Source: Kribbella soli (GTDB lineage: Bacteria > Actinomycetota > Actinomycetes > Propionibacteriales > Kribbellaceae). From it: a stretch of DNA of 64,000 nucleotides. Location: the NCBI RefSeq assembly GCF_004331345.1, contig NZ_SJJZ01000002.1, positions 1,364,001 through 1,428,000 of the forward strand, read 5' to 3'. The notes under the pieces are model-generated. The model made no database searches. It worked only from the letters and a program-made list of their open reading frames with translations, and had not been told where the DNA came from. The translations under genes were made by a program, and so were the position numbers. This document shows, one piece after another, positions 50,623 to 58,572 of the stretch. Every line of letters begins with the position of its first letter. Within the stretch, counting starts at the first letter, position 1.

Positions 50623-51548
50623 CTGGTCCTCACAGCAGTCGGGTTCCGCCGTACGCCGGCCCGTCGGCGGGCGGTCGTGAACGCCGCGACGTCACGGACC
50701 CAGTCGGTATCGGTGCGCAGCAGGAGATGTGCCGCACCGGCGGACCGGATCGCCTGGGTGGTCTGTTCACGGTGCGCGGCCATCGCGTCGGCGTACCGGC
50801 GACGGAGTTTGCGGCTGGCGGTCTGGATCTCCCGGCGGCGGCCGGTCTCCGGATCAACGAGCGTGAGCAGCCCGACCTCGGGGAGTTCGAGCTCGCGTGG
50901 GTCGAGGACCTCGACGGCGATCACCTCGTGGCGCGCGGCCAGGCGGCGGAGCGGGTCTGCCCAGCCGTCCTCGTGGAAGTCCGAGACGACCATGCGCAGG
51001 CCTGGACGTGCGTGTTCGCGGTCAAGTCGACTGATCGCTTTGCCGAGATCTGTCGTCGGAACAGCACCTGGTGTTGCTCGGGGCAACGACAGGAGAGTGC
51101 GAAGCGTGCGGCGGAGCTGGACTGCGCCGGCAGCGGCCGGAAGACGGCGCAGGTCGTTGCCCAGGGCAATGCGTACGCCGAGCCGGTTGCCGGGGCGGTC
51201 GGAGAGGAGACCGACCGCCCCCACGACAGCGATGGCCAGGTCGCGCTTCTCGCTCAGCGCGGTCCCGAAGTCCATGCTCGCCGACGCGTCCAGCAATGCC
51301 CACGTCTCCAGTTCCCGCTCGGCGAGCGGTGCTCGCACGTGCGGTTCCAGCGAGCGAGCGGTGACGTTCCAGTCCATCCGTCGTACGTCGTCCTGGCCCG
51401 CCTGGTACGGACGCGCCTCGTTGGGTTCGCTGCCGGGACCGCTGCGCAGACCGGTGATCTCGCCGTGCAGGAACCCTTCCAGCTTGCGCTTCACCGTCAG
51501 TTCGAGGGCGCGCAGTGCCCGCTCCCGGCCGGCCAGCAGGTCATTCAT
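50619..51548 (-). CDS. DUF58 protein of the MoxR operon
   Basis: A 309-residue cytoplasmic protein with the DUF58 core (GLRSGPGSEPNEARPYQAGQ, RRMDWNVTAR, ALLDASASMDFG), which is itself a degenerate VWA fold with DASAS. It is coupled by ATGA overlaps to the MoxR gene upstream and the VWA gene downstream. Works presumably as a MoxR partner; no enzymatic activity is known. Confidence 0.9.
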   Translation of the reverse strand: MNDLLAGRERALRALELTVKRKLEGFLHGEITGLRSGPGSEPNEARPYQAGQDDVRRMDWNVTARSLEPHVRAPLAERELETWALLDASASMDFGTALSEKRDLAIAVVGAVGLLSDRPGNRLGVRIALGNDLRRLPAAAGAVQLRRTLRTLLSLPRATPGAVPTTDLGKAISRLDREHARPGLRMVVSDFHEDGWADPLRRLAARHEVIAVEVLDPRELELPEVGLLTLVDPETGRRREIQTASRKLRRRYADAMAAHREQTTQAIRSAGAAHLLLRTDTDWVRDVAAFTTARRRAGVRRNPTAVRTR

Positions 51549-52531
51549 GCCGCAGACCCTTGAGCGTCGTCGGCGGGCACCACGTGCGGCTGTTCGATGG
51601 TCTGCAGGATCCGCGCGACGACCGACCGCGGATCGACCCCGTCGGCCAGCGCGTCGAACGTGAGTACCAGCCGATGCGACATCACGTCGAGCGCAACGTC
51701 GTACACGTCGGCCGGCAACACGTAGTCCCGCCCGCGCAACAACGCCAACGCGCGGCCCGCCGCGACCAGCCCCAGCGTGGCACGAGGGCTCGCACCGAAC
51801 TCCAGTACGCCGGCCAGGTCCTGGATCCCGTACTGCGTCGGCACCCGGGTCGCGTGCACCAGGCGTACGACGTACTCCGCGACCGCGTTGTGGACGAACA
51901 CGTCGTCCGTTGCCTCCTGCAACTGTGCGACCTGCTCCGGTGTGAGTACGGCGTTCGCGTGCGGCCGGTGCGCGCTCATCCGCTGCAGGATCGTCAGCTC
52001 TTCCAACGGCGTCGGGTAGTCGACCGTGATCTTCAGCAGGAACCGGTCCCGCTGCGCTTCGGGCAACGCGTACACCCCGTCGGACTCGATCGGGTTCTGG
52101 GTCGCGAGCACCAGGAACGGTTCCGGCAGCGGGTACGACGTACCGCCGATGCTGACCTGGTGTTCCGCCATCGCCTCGAGCAACGCGGACTGCACCTTGG
52201 CCGGTGCACGGTTGATCTCGTCCGCGAGCACCAGATTGGCGAACACCGGACCGAGCTCGGTGTCGAACCCTTCCGTGGACGGCCGCCAGATCCGGGTGCC
52301 CGTGATATCGCCGGGCACCAGGTCCGGAGTGAACTGCAGTCGCGAGAACTGCCCGCCGATCACCTCCGCCAGCGTGCGGACCGCGAGCGTCTTGGCGACT
52401 CCCGGCACGCCTTCCAGCAGACAGTGGCCGCGGGCCAGCAACCCGACGAGCATCCGCTCGACCAGGTGGTCCTGCCCGACGACCACCCGCTTCACCTCGA
52501 ACAAGGCGTGTTCGAGCGTTGCGGCATTCAT
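51545..52531 (-). CDS. MoxR-family AAA+ ATPase
   Basis: A 328-residue AAA+ protein: Walker A GVPGVAKT (41-48), Walker B VLADEINRAP, sensor 1 LATQNP and arginine-finger region LPEAQRDRF. MoxR ATPases are chaperones that mature or insert metal cofactors together with VWA proteins; the client here is unknown. The ATG overlaps the stop of the small upstream gene (ATGA). Confidence 0.93.
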   Translation of the reverse strand: MNAATLEHALFEVKRVVVGQDHLVERMLVGLLARGHCLLEGVPGVAKTLAVRTLAEVIGGQFSRLQFTPDLVPGDITGTRIWRPSTEGFDTELGPVFANLVLADEINRAPAKVQSALLEAMAEHQVSIGGTSYPLPEPFLVLATQNPIESDGVYALPEAQRDRFLLKITVDYPTPLEELTILQRMSAHRPHANAVLTPEQVAQLQEATDDVFVHNAVAEYVVRLVHATRVPTQYGIQDLAGVLEFGASPRATLGLVAAGRALALLRGRDYVLPADVYDVALDVMSHRLVLTFDALADGVDPRSVVARILQTIEQPHVVPADDAQGSAA

Positions 52532-52749
52532 GCGTTTCCAGCGGGGTTCTGCTCGGCGCTCTCACCGTTCTTCTCCGGGCAGTCATGCGACGGGGACGGC
52601 GACGGCGTGGTCGGGCCGTCCTCGACCGTCGCATAGCCCTGCTCCGGAACGGCGGGGTCGTTTCCGGCGGCGTACGCGATCCCGCCGACACCGAGCGCCG
52701 CGACCGCCACCGCACTGCCGAGGATCAGTCGTTTTACTGGAAGTTTCAT
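52528..52749 (-). CDS. Small exported protein heading the MoxR operon
   Basis: A 73-residue protein with an N-terminal hydrophobic helix (RLILGSAVAVAALGVGGIAYA) and a short Pro/Ser-rich tail with one Cys. No known family recognised. AGGAG stands 6-10 bases before the ATG and its stop is coupled to the MoxR start, so it is probably real and cotranscribed. Divergent from the two-component regulator. Confidence 0.7.
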   Translation of the reverse strand: MKLPVKRLILGSAVAVAALGVGGIAYAAGNDPAVPEQGYATVEDGPTTPSPSPSHDCPEKNGESAEQNPAGNA

Positions 52750-52874
52750 CAGGATCTCCTTCGACTCGATTGGCCACAGCTCATCAAGACGCCGCGAAAA
52801 CGACCGGAAAGCCGACCGAAAGCCCGGCGAAAGAGCAGACCGGCCGCGCTCGGGTCCACCGCTACCTTGGTTGC

Positions 52875-53567
52875 GTGCGACTACTTGTGGTGGAGGACGA
52901 GGAAGGCCTGGTCAGCGCGCTGCGCTCGGGACTCGGCCGGGCCGGGTACGCCGTCGACGCGGCCACCACCGGCGCCGAGGCGGTCGAGAAGCTCGCGACC
53001 ACGCCGTACGACCTGGCGATCCTGGACATCACGCTGCCGGACACCAGCGGTCTCGACCTGTGCCGCGCGGTCCGCCGCGGCGAGATCGAGGTGGCGTCCG
53101 GACGAGAGCTGCGCGTGCTGATGCTGACCGCGCGCGCCTCGCTGGCGGACCGCGTCCGCGGGCTCGACGAAGGCGCAGACGACTACCTGACCAAGCCGTT
53201 CGCACTCGTCGAACTGCTCGCCCGGATCCGCGCCCTGCTCCGCCGCGACGTCACCAACGGCACGACCCAGCTGCACGTCGGCGACCTCGTCCTGGACTCG
53301 TCCCGCCATCTCGCCACCCGGGCCGGACGGGAGCTTCCGCTGACGCTGAAGGAGTTCGGCATCCTGCGGTACCTGATGTCGCGCCCCGGGCACGTCATCT
53401 CGGCCGAGGAACTCCTCGAGCACGTCTGGGACGAGAACGCGGACCCGTTCACCCAGACCGTCCGCGTGACCGTCGGCACCCTGCGCCGCAAACTCGCGCA
53501 CGAGGGCGAAGATCCCATCCTGGAGACCGTGATCGGTCGCGGCTACCGCCTCAGAGGTGACACTTGA
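52875..53567 (+). CDS. OmpR-family response regulator
   Basis: A 230-residue regulator: receiver domain (1-118) with acidic pair (VVEDEE), phospho-acceptor Asp51 (LAILDITLPD) and Lys in TKPFA; C-terminal winged helix (LTLKEFGILRYLMSRPGHVIS ... RVTVGTLRRKL). GTG start. Its partner kinase follows after an IS605 remnant. Divergent from the MoxR operon, which it may control. Confidence 0.93.
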   Translation: MRLLVVEDEEGLVSALRSGLGRAGYAVDAATTGAEAVEKLATTPYDLAILDITLPDTSGLDLCRAVRRGEIEVASGRELRVLMLTARASLADRVRGLDEGADDYLTKPFALVELLARIRALLRRDVTNGTTQLHVGDLVLDSSRHLATRAGRELPLTLKEFGILRYLMSRPGHVISAEELLEHVWDENADPFTQTVRVTVGTLRRKLAHEGEDPILETVIGRGYRLRGDT

Positions 53568-53859
53568 CGTCCTCCTCCGCTCGAACGCGGAGGATTCCAA
53601 CTACGCGACCGTTGGAGGTTCGTGTTGAGGTTCACGCTTCTCAGAGACCAGTACGACAGTCTCTCCGCGTGCGATCACGGCCCCAGGTTCCACACGTACC
53701 GCGAGTGCTCCAGCAACTCAGCAATCTGAGCCGGAGTGGGTGCGAGGCGGTAGCGGGACACGACAGGCATGCAATCAGGCGGCGCCGACAGTTTTCACCT
53801 GAAGGGAGGCAGTTGCGGTTCCTCCCCCACCTGAAGGCGGGCCTTCCGCAACCAGTCCG
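53568..53859 (-). mobile_element. IS200/IS605-family deletion derivative (tnpB remnant)
   Basis: Read on the minus strand, the segment opens with a hairpin-rich end (CCCGCC TTCA GGTGGG), encodes the first 31 residues of a TnpB-like protein and closes with a stem CCTCCGC / GCGGAGG (53574-53593), as at the right ends of IS605-type tnpB elements. The middle of tnpB is deleted. It fits exactly between the response regulator and kinase genes. Exact ends are uncertain. Confidence 0.7.
53675..53770 (-). pseudogene. N-terminal fragment of TnpB
   Basis: 31 codons from ATG 53770: SRYRLAPTPAQIAELLEH and RYVWNL match the conserved TnpB start (RYRLYPTPAQ ... VWNLAL). A stop follows, and downstream a stretch in another frame (KREPQHEPP) looks like the TnpB C-terminal tail. 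An internal deletion of about 350 residues is inferred. Confidence 0.68.
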
Positions 53860-55119
53860 ATGAATCTCAAACGACCGCCGTGGGCTCAGACGATCCGATT
53901 CCGACTCACCGTCGGTTACTCCGCCGCACTGATCGCGCTGTCCGCGCTCCTGCTCGGCGGCGTGTACGTCGCGCTGTCACAGATCCTCGAGCCGAAACCG
54001 CTGGACCAGATCGAGGTCCAGAAGTACTGGAAGGACGCCCACGGGGAGTTCCACCTCAAGCCGGGCCAGGTGATCCAGGCCGCCGAGCTCTCGAGTGTGC
54101 AGTCCGCGGTGAACTACCAGACGCTGCAAACGCTGCGGAACTACTCCGTGGCCGGCATGGGTGTTTTGTTCCTGGTCAGCCTCGGTACCGGCTGGTGGTT
54201 GTCGGGTCGCGTGCTGCGTCCGGTACGGCGGATCACGGCGACCGCGCAGGAGATCTCCGCGACCGACCTGTCCCGCCGGATCGCCCTCGAAGGGCCGCGC
54301 GACGAACTGCGCAACCTGGCCGACACCGTCGACGGCATGCTCGGCCGGCTCGAGACGGCGTTCCTGACTCAGCGCCAACTCGTCGACGACGCATCCCACG
54401 AACTGCGCAACCCGCTCGCCGTGATCCAGGCGAACGTCGACGCCGTCCTCGCGCACGACGACACGCCACCGGACGACCGCGCCCAGGCCACCGCGATCGT
54501 CGGCCGCGCGATCCAGCGGATGACCCGCCTCGTCGAGGACCTCCTCGCGTCCGCCCGCCGGTCGTCACCCGCCTTCGTCGACGCCGACGTCGACCTCGCC
54601 ACGATCGCGGGCGAAGCGGCCGAGGAGTACGAACTGCTCGCAGCCGATCGCGAGCTGCACGTCGTACGACGCCTCTCGCCCGGCCCCATCGCCGCCGGAG
54701 ACGCGTCCGCGCTGCGGCGCGCGGTCGACAACCTGCTCTCGAATGCGGTCCGCCTCGCCCGCGGCGGCAGCGAACTCGTCCTCGCGGTCGGCAGCCGCAA
54801 CGGCTGGGCCTGGATCGCGGTCCGCGACGAAGGCCCCGGCATCGCGCCCGACGACGCCGACCGCGTCTTCGACCGCTTCTACCGCGCCGGCCAGCAACAA
54901 CCCCCGGCCACTGTCGCGTCCACCGGCCAGCGCCGAGCCGGCCTGGGCCTCGCCATCGTCCGCCAGATCGCCGAATCCCACGGCGGCACCGTCACCCTCC
55001 ACTCCGAACTGGGCATCGGCACCACCTTCGTCATCTGGCTCCCCGAACGCTCCCTCACCAGCACCACCCGCCGCTCCCCCACCCCACCCGAAGAAGACCC
55101 CCTGGGCCCCCGTCACTGA
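53860..55119 (+). CDS. Sensor histidine kinase
   Basis: A 419-residue kinase: helix 1 (about 16-40), an extracellular loop of about 55 residues, helix 2 (about 97-113), HAMP (115-168), HisKA with phospho-acceptor His180 (DDASHELRNPL), and a HATPase domain with N-box DNLLSNA and G-box DEGPGIAP. The C-terminal tail is Pro/Ser-rich. ATG 53860 directly follows the IS605 remnant and has no visible ribosome binding site, so expression may be altered. Confidence 0.9.
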   Translation: MNLKRPPWAQTIRFRLTVGYSAALIALSALLLGGVYVALSQILEPKPLDQIEVQKYWKDAHGEFHLKPGQVIQAAELSSVQSAVNYQTLQTLRNYSVAGMGVLFLVSLGTGWWLSGRVLRPVRRITATAQEISATDLSRRIALEGPRDELRNLADTVDGMLGRLETAFLTQRQLVDDASHELRNPLAVIQANVDAVLAHDDTPPDDRAQATAIVGRAIQRMTRLVEDLLASARRSSPAFVDADVDLATIAGEAAEEYELLAADRELHVVRRLSPGPIAAGDASALRRAVDNLLSNAVRLARGGSELVLAVGSRNGWAWIAVRDEGPGIAPDDADRVFDRFYRAGQQQPPATVASTGQRRAGLGLAIVRQIAESHGGTVTLHSELGIGTTFVIWLPERSLTSTTRRSPTPPEEDPLGPRH

Positions 55120-55138
55120 ACCGCCTAGCATCGGTCGC

Positions 55139-55630
55139 GTGCCCCGCCACTTTCCGCCACCCAAGGCCGACGAACGCGACATGCTCTCGGGCTGGTTGGA
55201 CCGCCAGCGCGCCACGGTCAGGTGGAAGTGCACAGGCCTGTCAGAAGAGCAGGCCGAACTGGCCGTCTTGCCGGCATCTCCACGGATGAGCGTGAAAACA
55301 CTCGTGGGGCACCTCAGACATGTCGAACTGGGGTGGTTCGAGACCAGCTTCCTTGGTGTCCCACAGGTAGGCGCCAAAGACCCTTTCAAGCTTTCACAGC
55401 CGCCTGAGGCCTCTCTCGATCACCTACTGGACGAGTACGACCAGCAATGTGAGCGGTCCCGCCAGATCGTTGCCGACCACCAGCTCGACGATCTGGAGGC
55501 ATGGGCTCCTGAGGGCATTGAGCTTGTGTCTCTGCGCTGGATCGTCACTCACCTCATTGAGGAGACAGCCCGCCACCTCGGGCACCTTGACGTCATGCGT
55601 GAACTGATTGACGGCACCACCGGCTACTGA
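55139..55630 (+). CDS. DinB-like DUF664 protein
   Basis: A 163-residue four-helix protein of the DinB/DUF664 family, with His residues placed for a metal site (GHLRHVELGW; HLIEETARHLGHLD). Actinobacterial relatives include mycothiol-dependent transferases, but activity here is unknown. GTG start, 19 bp after the kinase gene. Confidence 0.85.
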   Translation: MPRHFPPPKADERDMLSGWLDRQRATVRWKCTGLSEEQAELAVLPASPRMSVKTLVGHLRHVELGWFETSFLGVPQVGAKDPFKLSQPPEASLDHLLDEYDQQCERSRQIVADHQLDDLEAWAPEGIELVSLRWIVTHLIEETARHLGHLDVMRELIDGTTGY

Positions 55631-55635
55631 ATCAG

Positions 55636-56319
55636 TCAGCGGGGATGGCGGAGGTGCGGTGCTGGTAGAGGTGGAAAGGGAGCGTGGGGCGCGAGTTGGT
55701 ACCAGTACGCCGTGGTGGCGATGTCGTCCTGGCGTTCGAAGAGGAAGGCCCACGCGCCGCCCGCGTAGTCCTCCAGGCCGGTGCTGCACAACGTCGGGAA
55801 CTCGTCATCGTCGTCGACGAAGAACTTCACCTCGCCCTCACCCCACCAGTACCGGTGCAGCGAGGTCAGCGCGAGGTACGTCCCGACGTACGTGCCCCGC
55901 CCCGAGACCCCGTCGAGGATCACATGATCGGTCCCCAACGCCGCCGTACCGTCGGAGTGCCGCCACTGGGCGTGGAAGTACGGCGTACTCGCCTCAAGCT
56001 CGTCGCCCAGCGTGTAGTCGACCTGGAAGTACACCGACGGCACGTCGCCCACGTGCTGATTCTCCAGCGTCAACCGGGCGCCGGACCCTGATCGGTGCGA
56101 TCGGCAACAGTCAGCCAAATGTGCCGGATCACGCCCGGCCCCTCGATCTCGGCCAGGGTGAGCGTCTCCCCCGCGGGCAGCTGCAGAGCGGGCGAGCCCA
56201 GGCCCAAGCGCCGACGCGGCCCGCGCAGCCGCGCCGGGCGCTCCGGTCGGGCTCTCGGCATTGATCGACCGACTCACCACACCATCGGGCAGAACCGGGA
56301 CGTTGAACGTCGAGAACAC
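55636..56319 (-). pseudogene. Degraded DUF2961 (GH172-type) gene
   Basis: Pieces of a DUF2961 protein are spread over two frames. The first 26 codons are followed by a frameshift into a segment with GETLTLAEIEGPGVIRHIW, then back to ENQHVGDVPSVYFQVDY and GRGTYVGTYLALTS. About 100 residues of the N-terminal core and most residues between GLEDYAGGAW and the terminal DDIATTAYWYQ are missing. Family members have about 360-380 residues. It follows the two dehydrogenase genes on the same strand and was probably their glycosidase partner. Confidence 0.82.
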
Positions 56320-56331
56320 GAGAGAATCCTC

Positions 56332-57486
56332 TCAGGGGCGGAACGACTCGCTGAGTTCGGTTTTCGGGGTGTCTCCGTGGAGGGCTCGGTAGAACGGGTG
56401 GTCCGGCGTCAGGTCGGTACGGCGTACTGGCCGGCCAGTGATCGCCGAGGCGTAGAGCGCGGTGACGAACTCCATCGTCGGCCGAGTGCTGGCCAGGGTG
56501 GTGTCGTGGGTCCGGCCGGCCAGCAGGTCGTCGATCAGGCGGTTGATCTGCGCCTCGTGATTGCTCGGCACATCGTCACCGGCCGACGCGGTCCACGGAT
56601 CATCCTCCACACCGGTCTCGGCCGCGTCTGCTTTCCGTACGCCGGGATCGATACCGAGCGTCGCGGCCTTCGCCGCGTCAGGTGCCGAGTGGAACGTCCA
56701 GTCCTGGTCGGCGTACCCGTAGACGTGGTTCACCTCGAGCGTCCCGCCGGCCGTGTCGATCCGGATCCTGCTCAGCTCCCGTGGCGACAGCAGGCTGTTG
56801 ATCACGGTCCCGACCGCGTCGCTCTCGAAGATCACCGACGCAATCGACACGTCCTCGAACTCGACCGGGCGATCCAGCCGTACGGCGGTGGCGTTGATCG
56901 TCCGCCACGGCCCGAGCAGATGCAGCAGCAGGTCGATCTGGTGGATGCCGTGGCCGAGGGTCGGCCCGCCACCCTCACCGACCCAGGTGCCGCGCCAGTC
57001 CGGGTCGAAGTAGCTGAGCGGCCGGAACCACAACGTCTCGCAGACCGCCACCAGCGGACGTCCGAGCGCGCCGCGGCCGAGGAGGTCCGCCGCTCGCAGT
57101 GCGCCGGATCCGTGCCGGTGCTGGAAGACCACCCAGACCGAGCCGTCGCTCGCCTGCTCGGCCTCCGCCACCGCGTCCATCTCGGCCAGACTCAGCACCG
57201 GCGGCTTCTCCAGGAGCACCGACTTGCCGGCGGCAAGGATCTCGATCGCGATCTCGGCATGACTACCGGGCGGCGTCGTCACCGAAACCAGATCGGGGTC
57301 CTCCGCCGCCAGCAGCTCGGTCACACTCGCGTACGCCGTCGCGCCGTACTTCCCCGCCAGCGTCCGGGCCTTCGCCTCGACGATGTCCGCGACACCGACG
57401 AGGCTGGTTCGGCCGGTGTTCGCGTAGGCCTCCGCGTGCCGGTGACTGATGTTGCCGCAGCCGACGATCGCGACCCTCACTGTCAT
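56332..57486 (-). CDS. Gfo/Idh/MocA-family dehydrogenase
   Basis: A 384-residue NAD(P)-dependent sugar or inositol dehydrogenase: N-terminal Rossmann motif AIVGCGNISHRHA, the family EKPPVLS (Lys of the active site), and the C-terminal domain with GHGIHQIDLLLHLLG. ATG overlaps the stop of the upstream dehydrogenase (ATGA). The pair lies downstream of a sugar importer and likely oxidises its cargo. Confidence 0.92.
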   Translation of the reverse strand: MTVRVAIVGCGNISHRHAEAYANTGRTSLVGVADIVEAKARTLAGKYGATAYASVTELLAAEDPDLVSVTTPPGSHAEIAIEILAAGKSVLLEKPPVLSLAEMDAVAEAEQASDGSVWVVFQHRHGSGALRAADLLGRGALGRPLVAVCETLWFRPLSYFDPDWRGTWVGEGGGPTLGHGIHQIDLLLHLLGPWRTINATAVRLDRPVEFEDVSIASVIFESDAVGTVINSLLSPRELSRIRIDTAGGTLEVNHVYGYADQDWTFHSAPDAAKAATLGIDPGVRKADAAETGVEDDPWTASAGDDVPSNHEAQINRLIDDLLAGRTHDTTLASTRPTMEFVTALYASAITGRPVRRTDLTPDHPFYRALHGDTPKTELSESFRP

Positions 57487-58535
57487 TCGGCGGCTCCGCG
57501 GACGGCCGCGTTCTGCTGGGCGGTCAGCGCCAGCCGCATGGTCTCGAACGTGTGCTCCTGCGGCGCGGCCGTGGTGGTCCGGTCCCGGACGTCGCGCAGC
57601 ACGTCCGAGTAGTAGGTCAGCTCGACGTCCGAGCAGTCGATGTAGTGCGTGCCGTCCTTGTCCACCAGGAACAGGTGATTGCCGCCGTCGCGGCCCGCAA
57701 TGTCGACGTACTTGCGCATCTCGATGTAGCCCTCCGTGCCGAGCACGGTCAGCCGGCCGTCACCCCACGTCGGCAACCCGTCCGGGGTGTACCAGTCGAC
57801 CCGGATGTAGCCCTGGGCGTTGCCGCTGCGCAGGAGCAGCTCGCCGAAGTCCTGCAGGCCCGGCTCGTCGGGGTTGGCGAAGTTCCCGACCGCGCTGGTC
57901 ACCACCTCCGCGGTGCGCGCACCGGTGAACCAGAGGAACTGGTCGATCTGGTGCGAGGCGATGTCGGTCAGGATGCCGCCGTACCGCGCCTTGTCGTAGA
58001 ACCAGTCCGGGCGGCCGCCGCCACCGGCGAGATGCCCGCGATCCCCGATCCGGTGCGGCCCGACCCCGAGCGTCTGCACGACCGTGCCGATCCGGCCCTC
58101 GCGGACCAGCTCACCGGCCTTGACCACGCACTTGACCTCGAACCGCTCGGAGAACGTCACCGACCAGAACCGGCCGCTCTGGCTGACCGCCTTCTCGACC
58201 TCCTCCAGCTGGTCGAGGGTGACGCACCCGGGCTTGTCGGCCATCACGTCCTTGCCGGCCCGCAACGCCGCGACCGCGATCGGCCCGCGCCGGTCCGGTA
58301 CGGCGGCGGTCACGATCAGGTCGATCCCGTCCTGCGCGATCAGCTCGTCGGGATCCTCGATCACGGGTACGTCGGGGTACCGCTCCCGGACCGTGACCGC
58401 GACCGCTGCCGACGGATCGTCGGTGGCCATCCCGGCGAACGTCGCGCCGGCCTCGATCAGGCCGGCGACCTGACCGAAGATGTGCGCGTGATCGAGCCCG
58501 ACGACGGCGAATCTGATGGGTTGGCTGGAATTCAA
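57483..58535 (-). CDS. Gfo/Idh/MocA-family dehydrogenase
   Basis: A 350-residue dehydrogenase: FAVVGLDHAHIFGQ replaces the usual GxGxxG loop with GLDHAH, a variation seen in a subgroup. Active-site ADKPG and SHQIDQFLWFTG are present. TTG start at 58535 is supported by AAGGA 7 bases upstream. It lies 37 bp after the binding protein gene of the importer. Confidence 0.88.
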   Translation of the reverse strand: MNSSQPIRFAVVGLDHAHIFGQVAGLIEAGATFAGMATDDPSAAVAVTVRERYPDVPVIEDPDELIAQDGIDLIVTAAVPDRRGPIAVAALRAGKDVMADKPGCVTLDQLEEVEKAVSQSGRFWSVTFSERFEVKCVVKAGELVREGRIGTVVQTLGVGPHRIGDRGHLAGGGGRPDWFYDKARYGGILTDIASHQIDQFLWFTGARTAEVVTSAVGNFANPDEPGLQDFGELLLRSGNAQGYIRVDWYTPDGLPTWGDGRLTVLGTEGYIEMRKYVDIAGRDGGNHLFLVDKDGTHYIDCSDVELTYYSDVLRDVRDRTTTAAPQEHTFETMRLALTAQQNAAVRGAAE

Positions 58536-58572
58536 GGGTGTTCCTTCCGGTGTGATCTGATGACGGGCGAAC

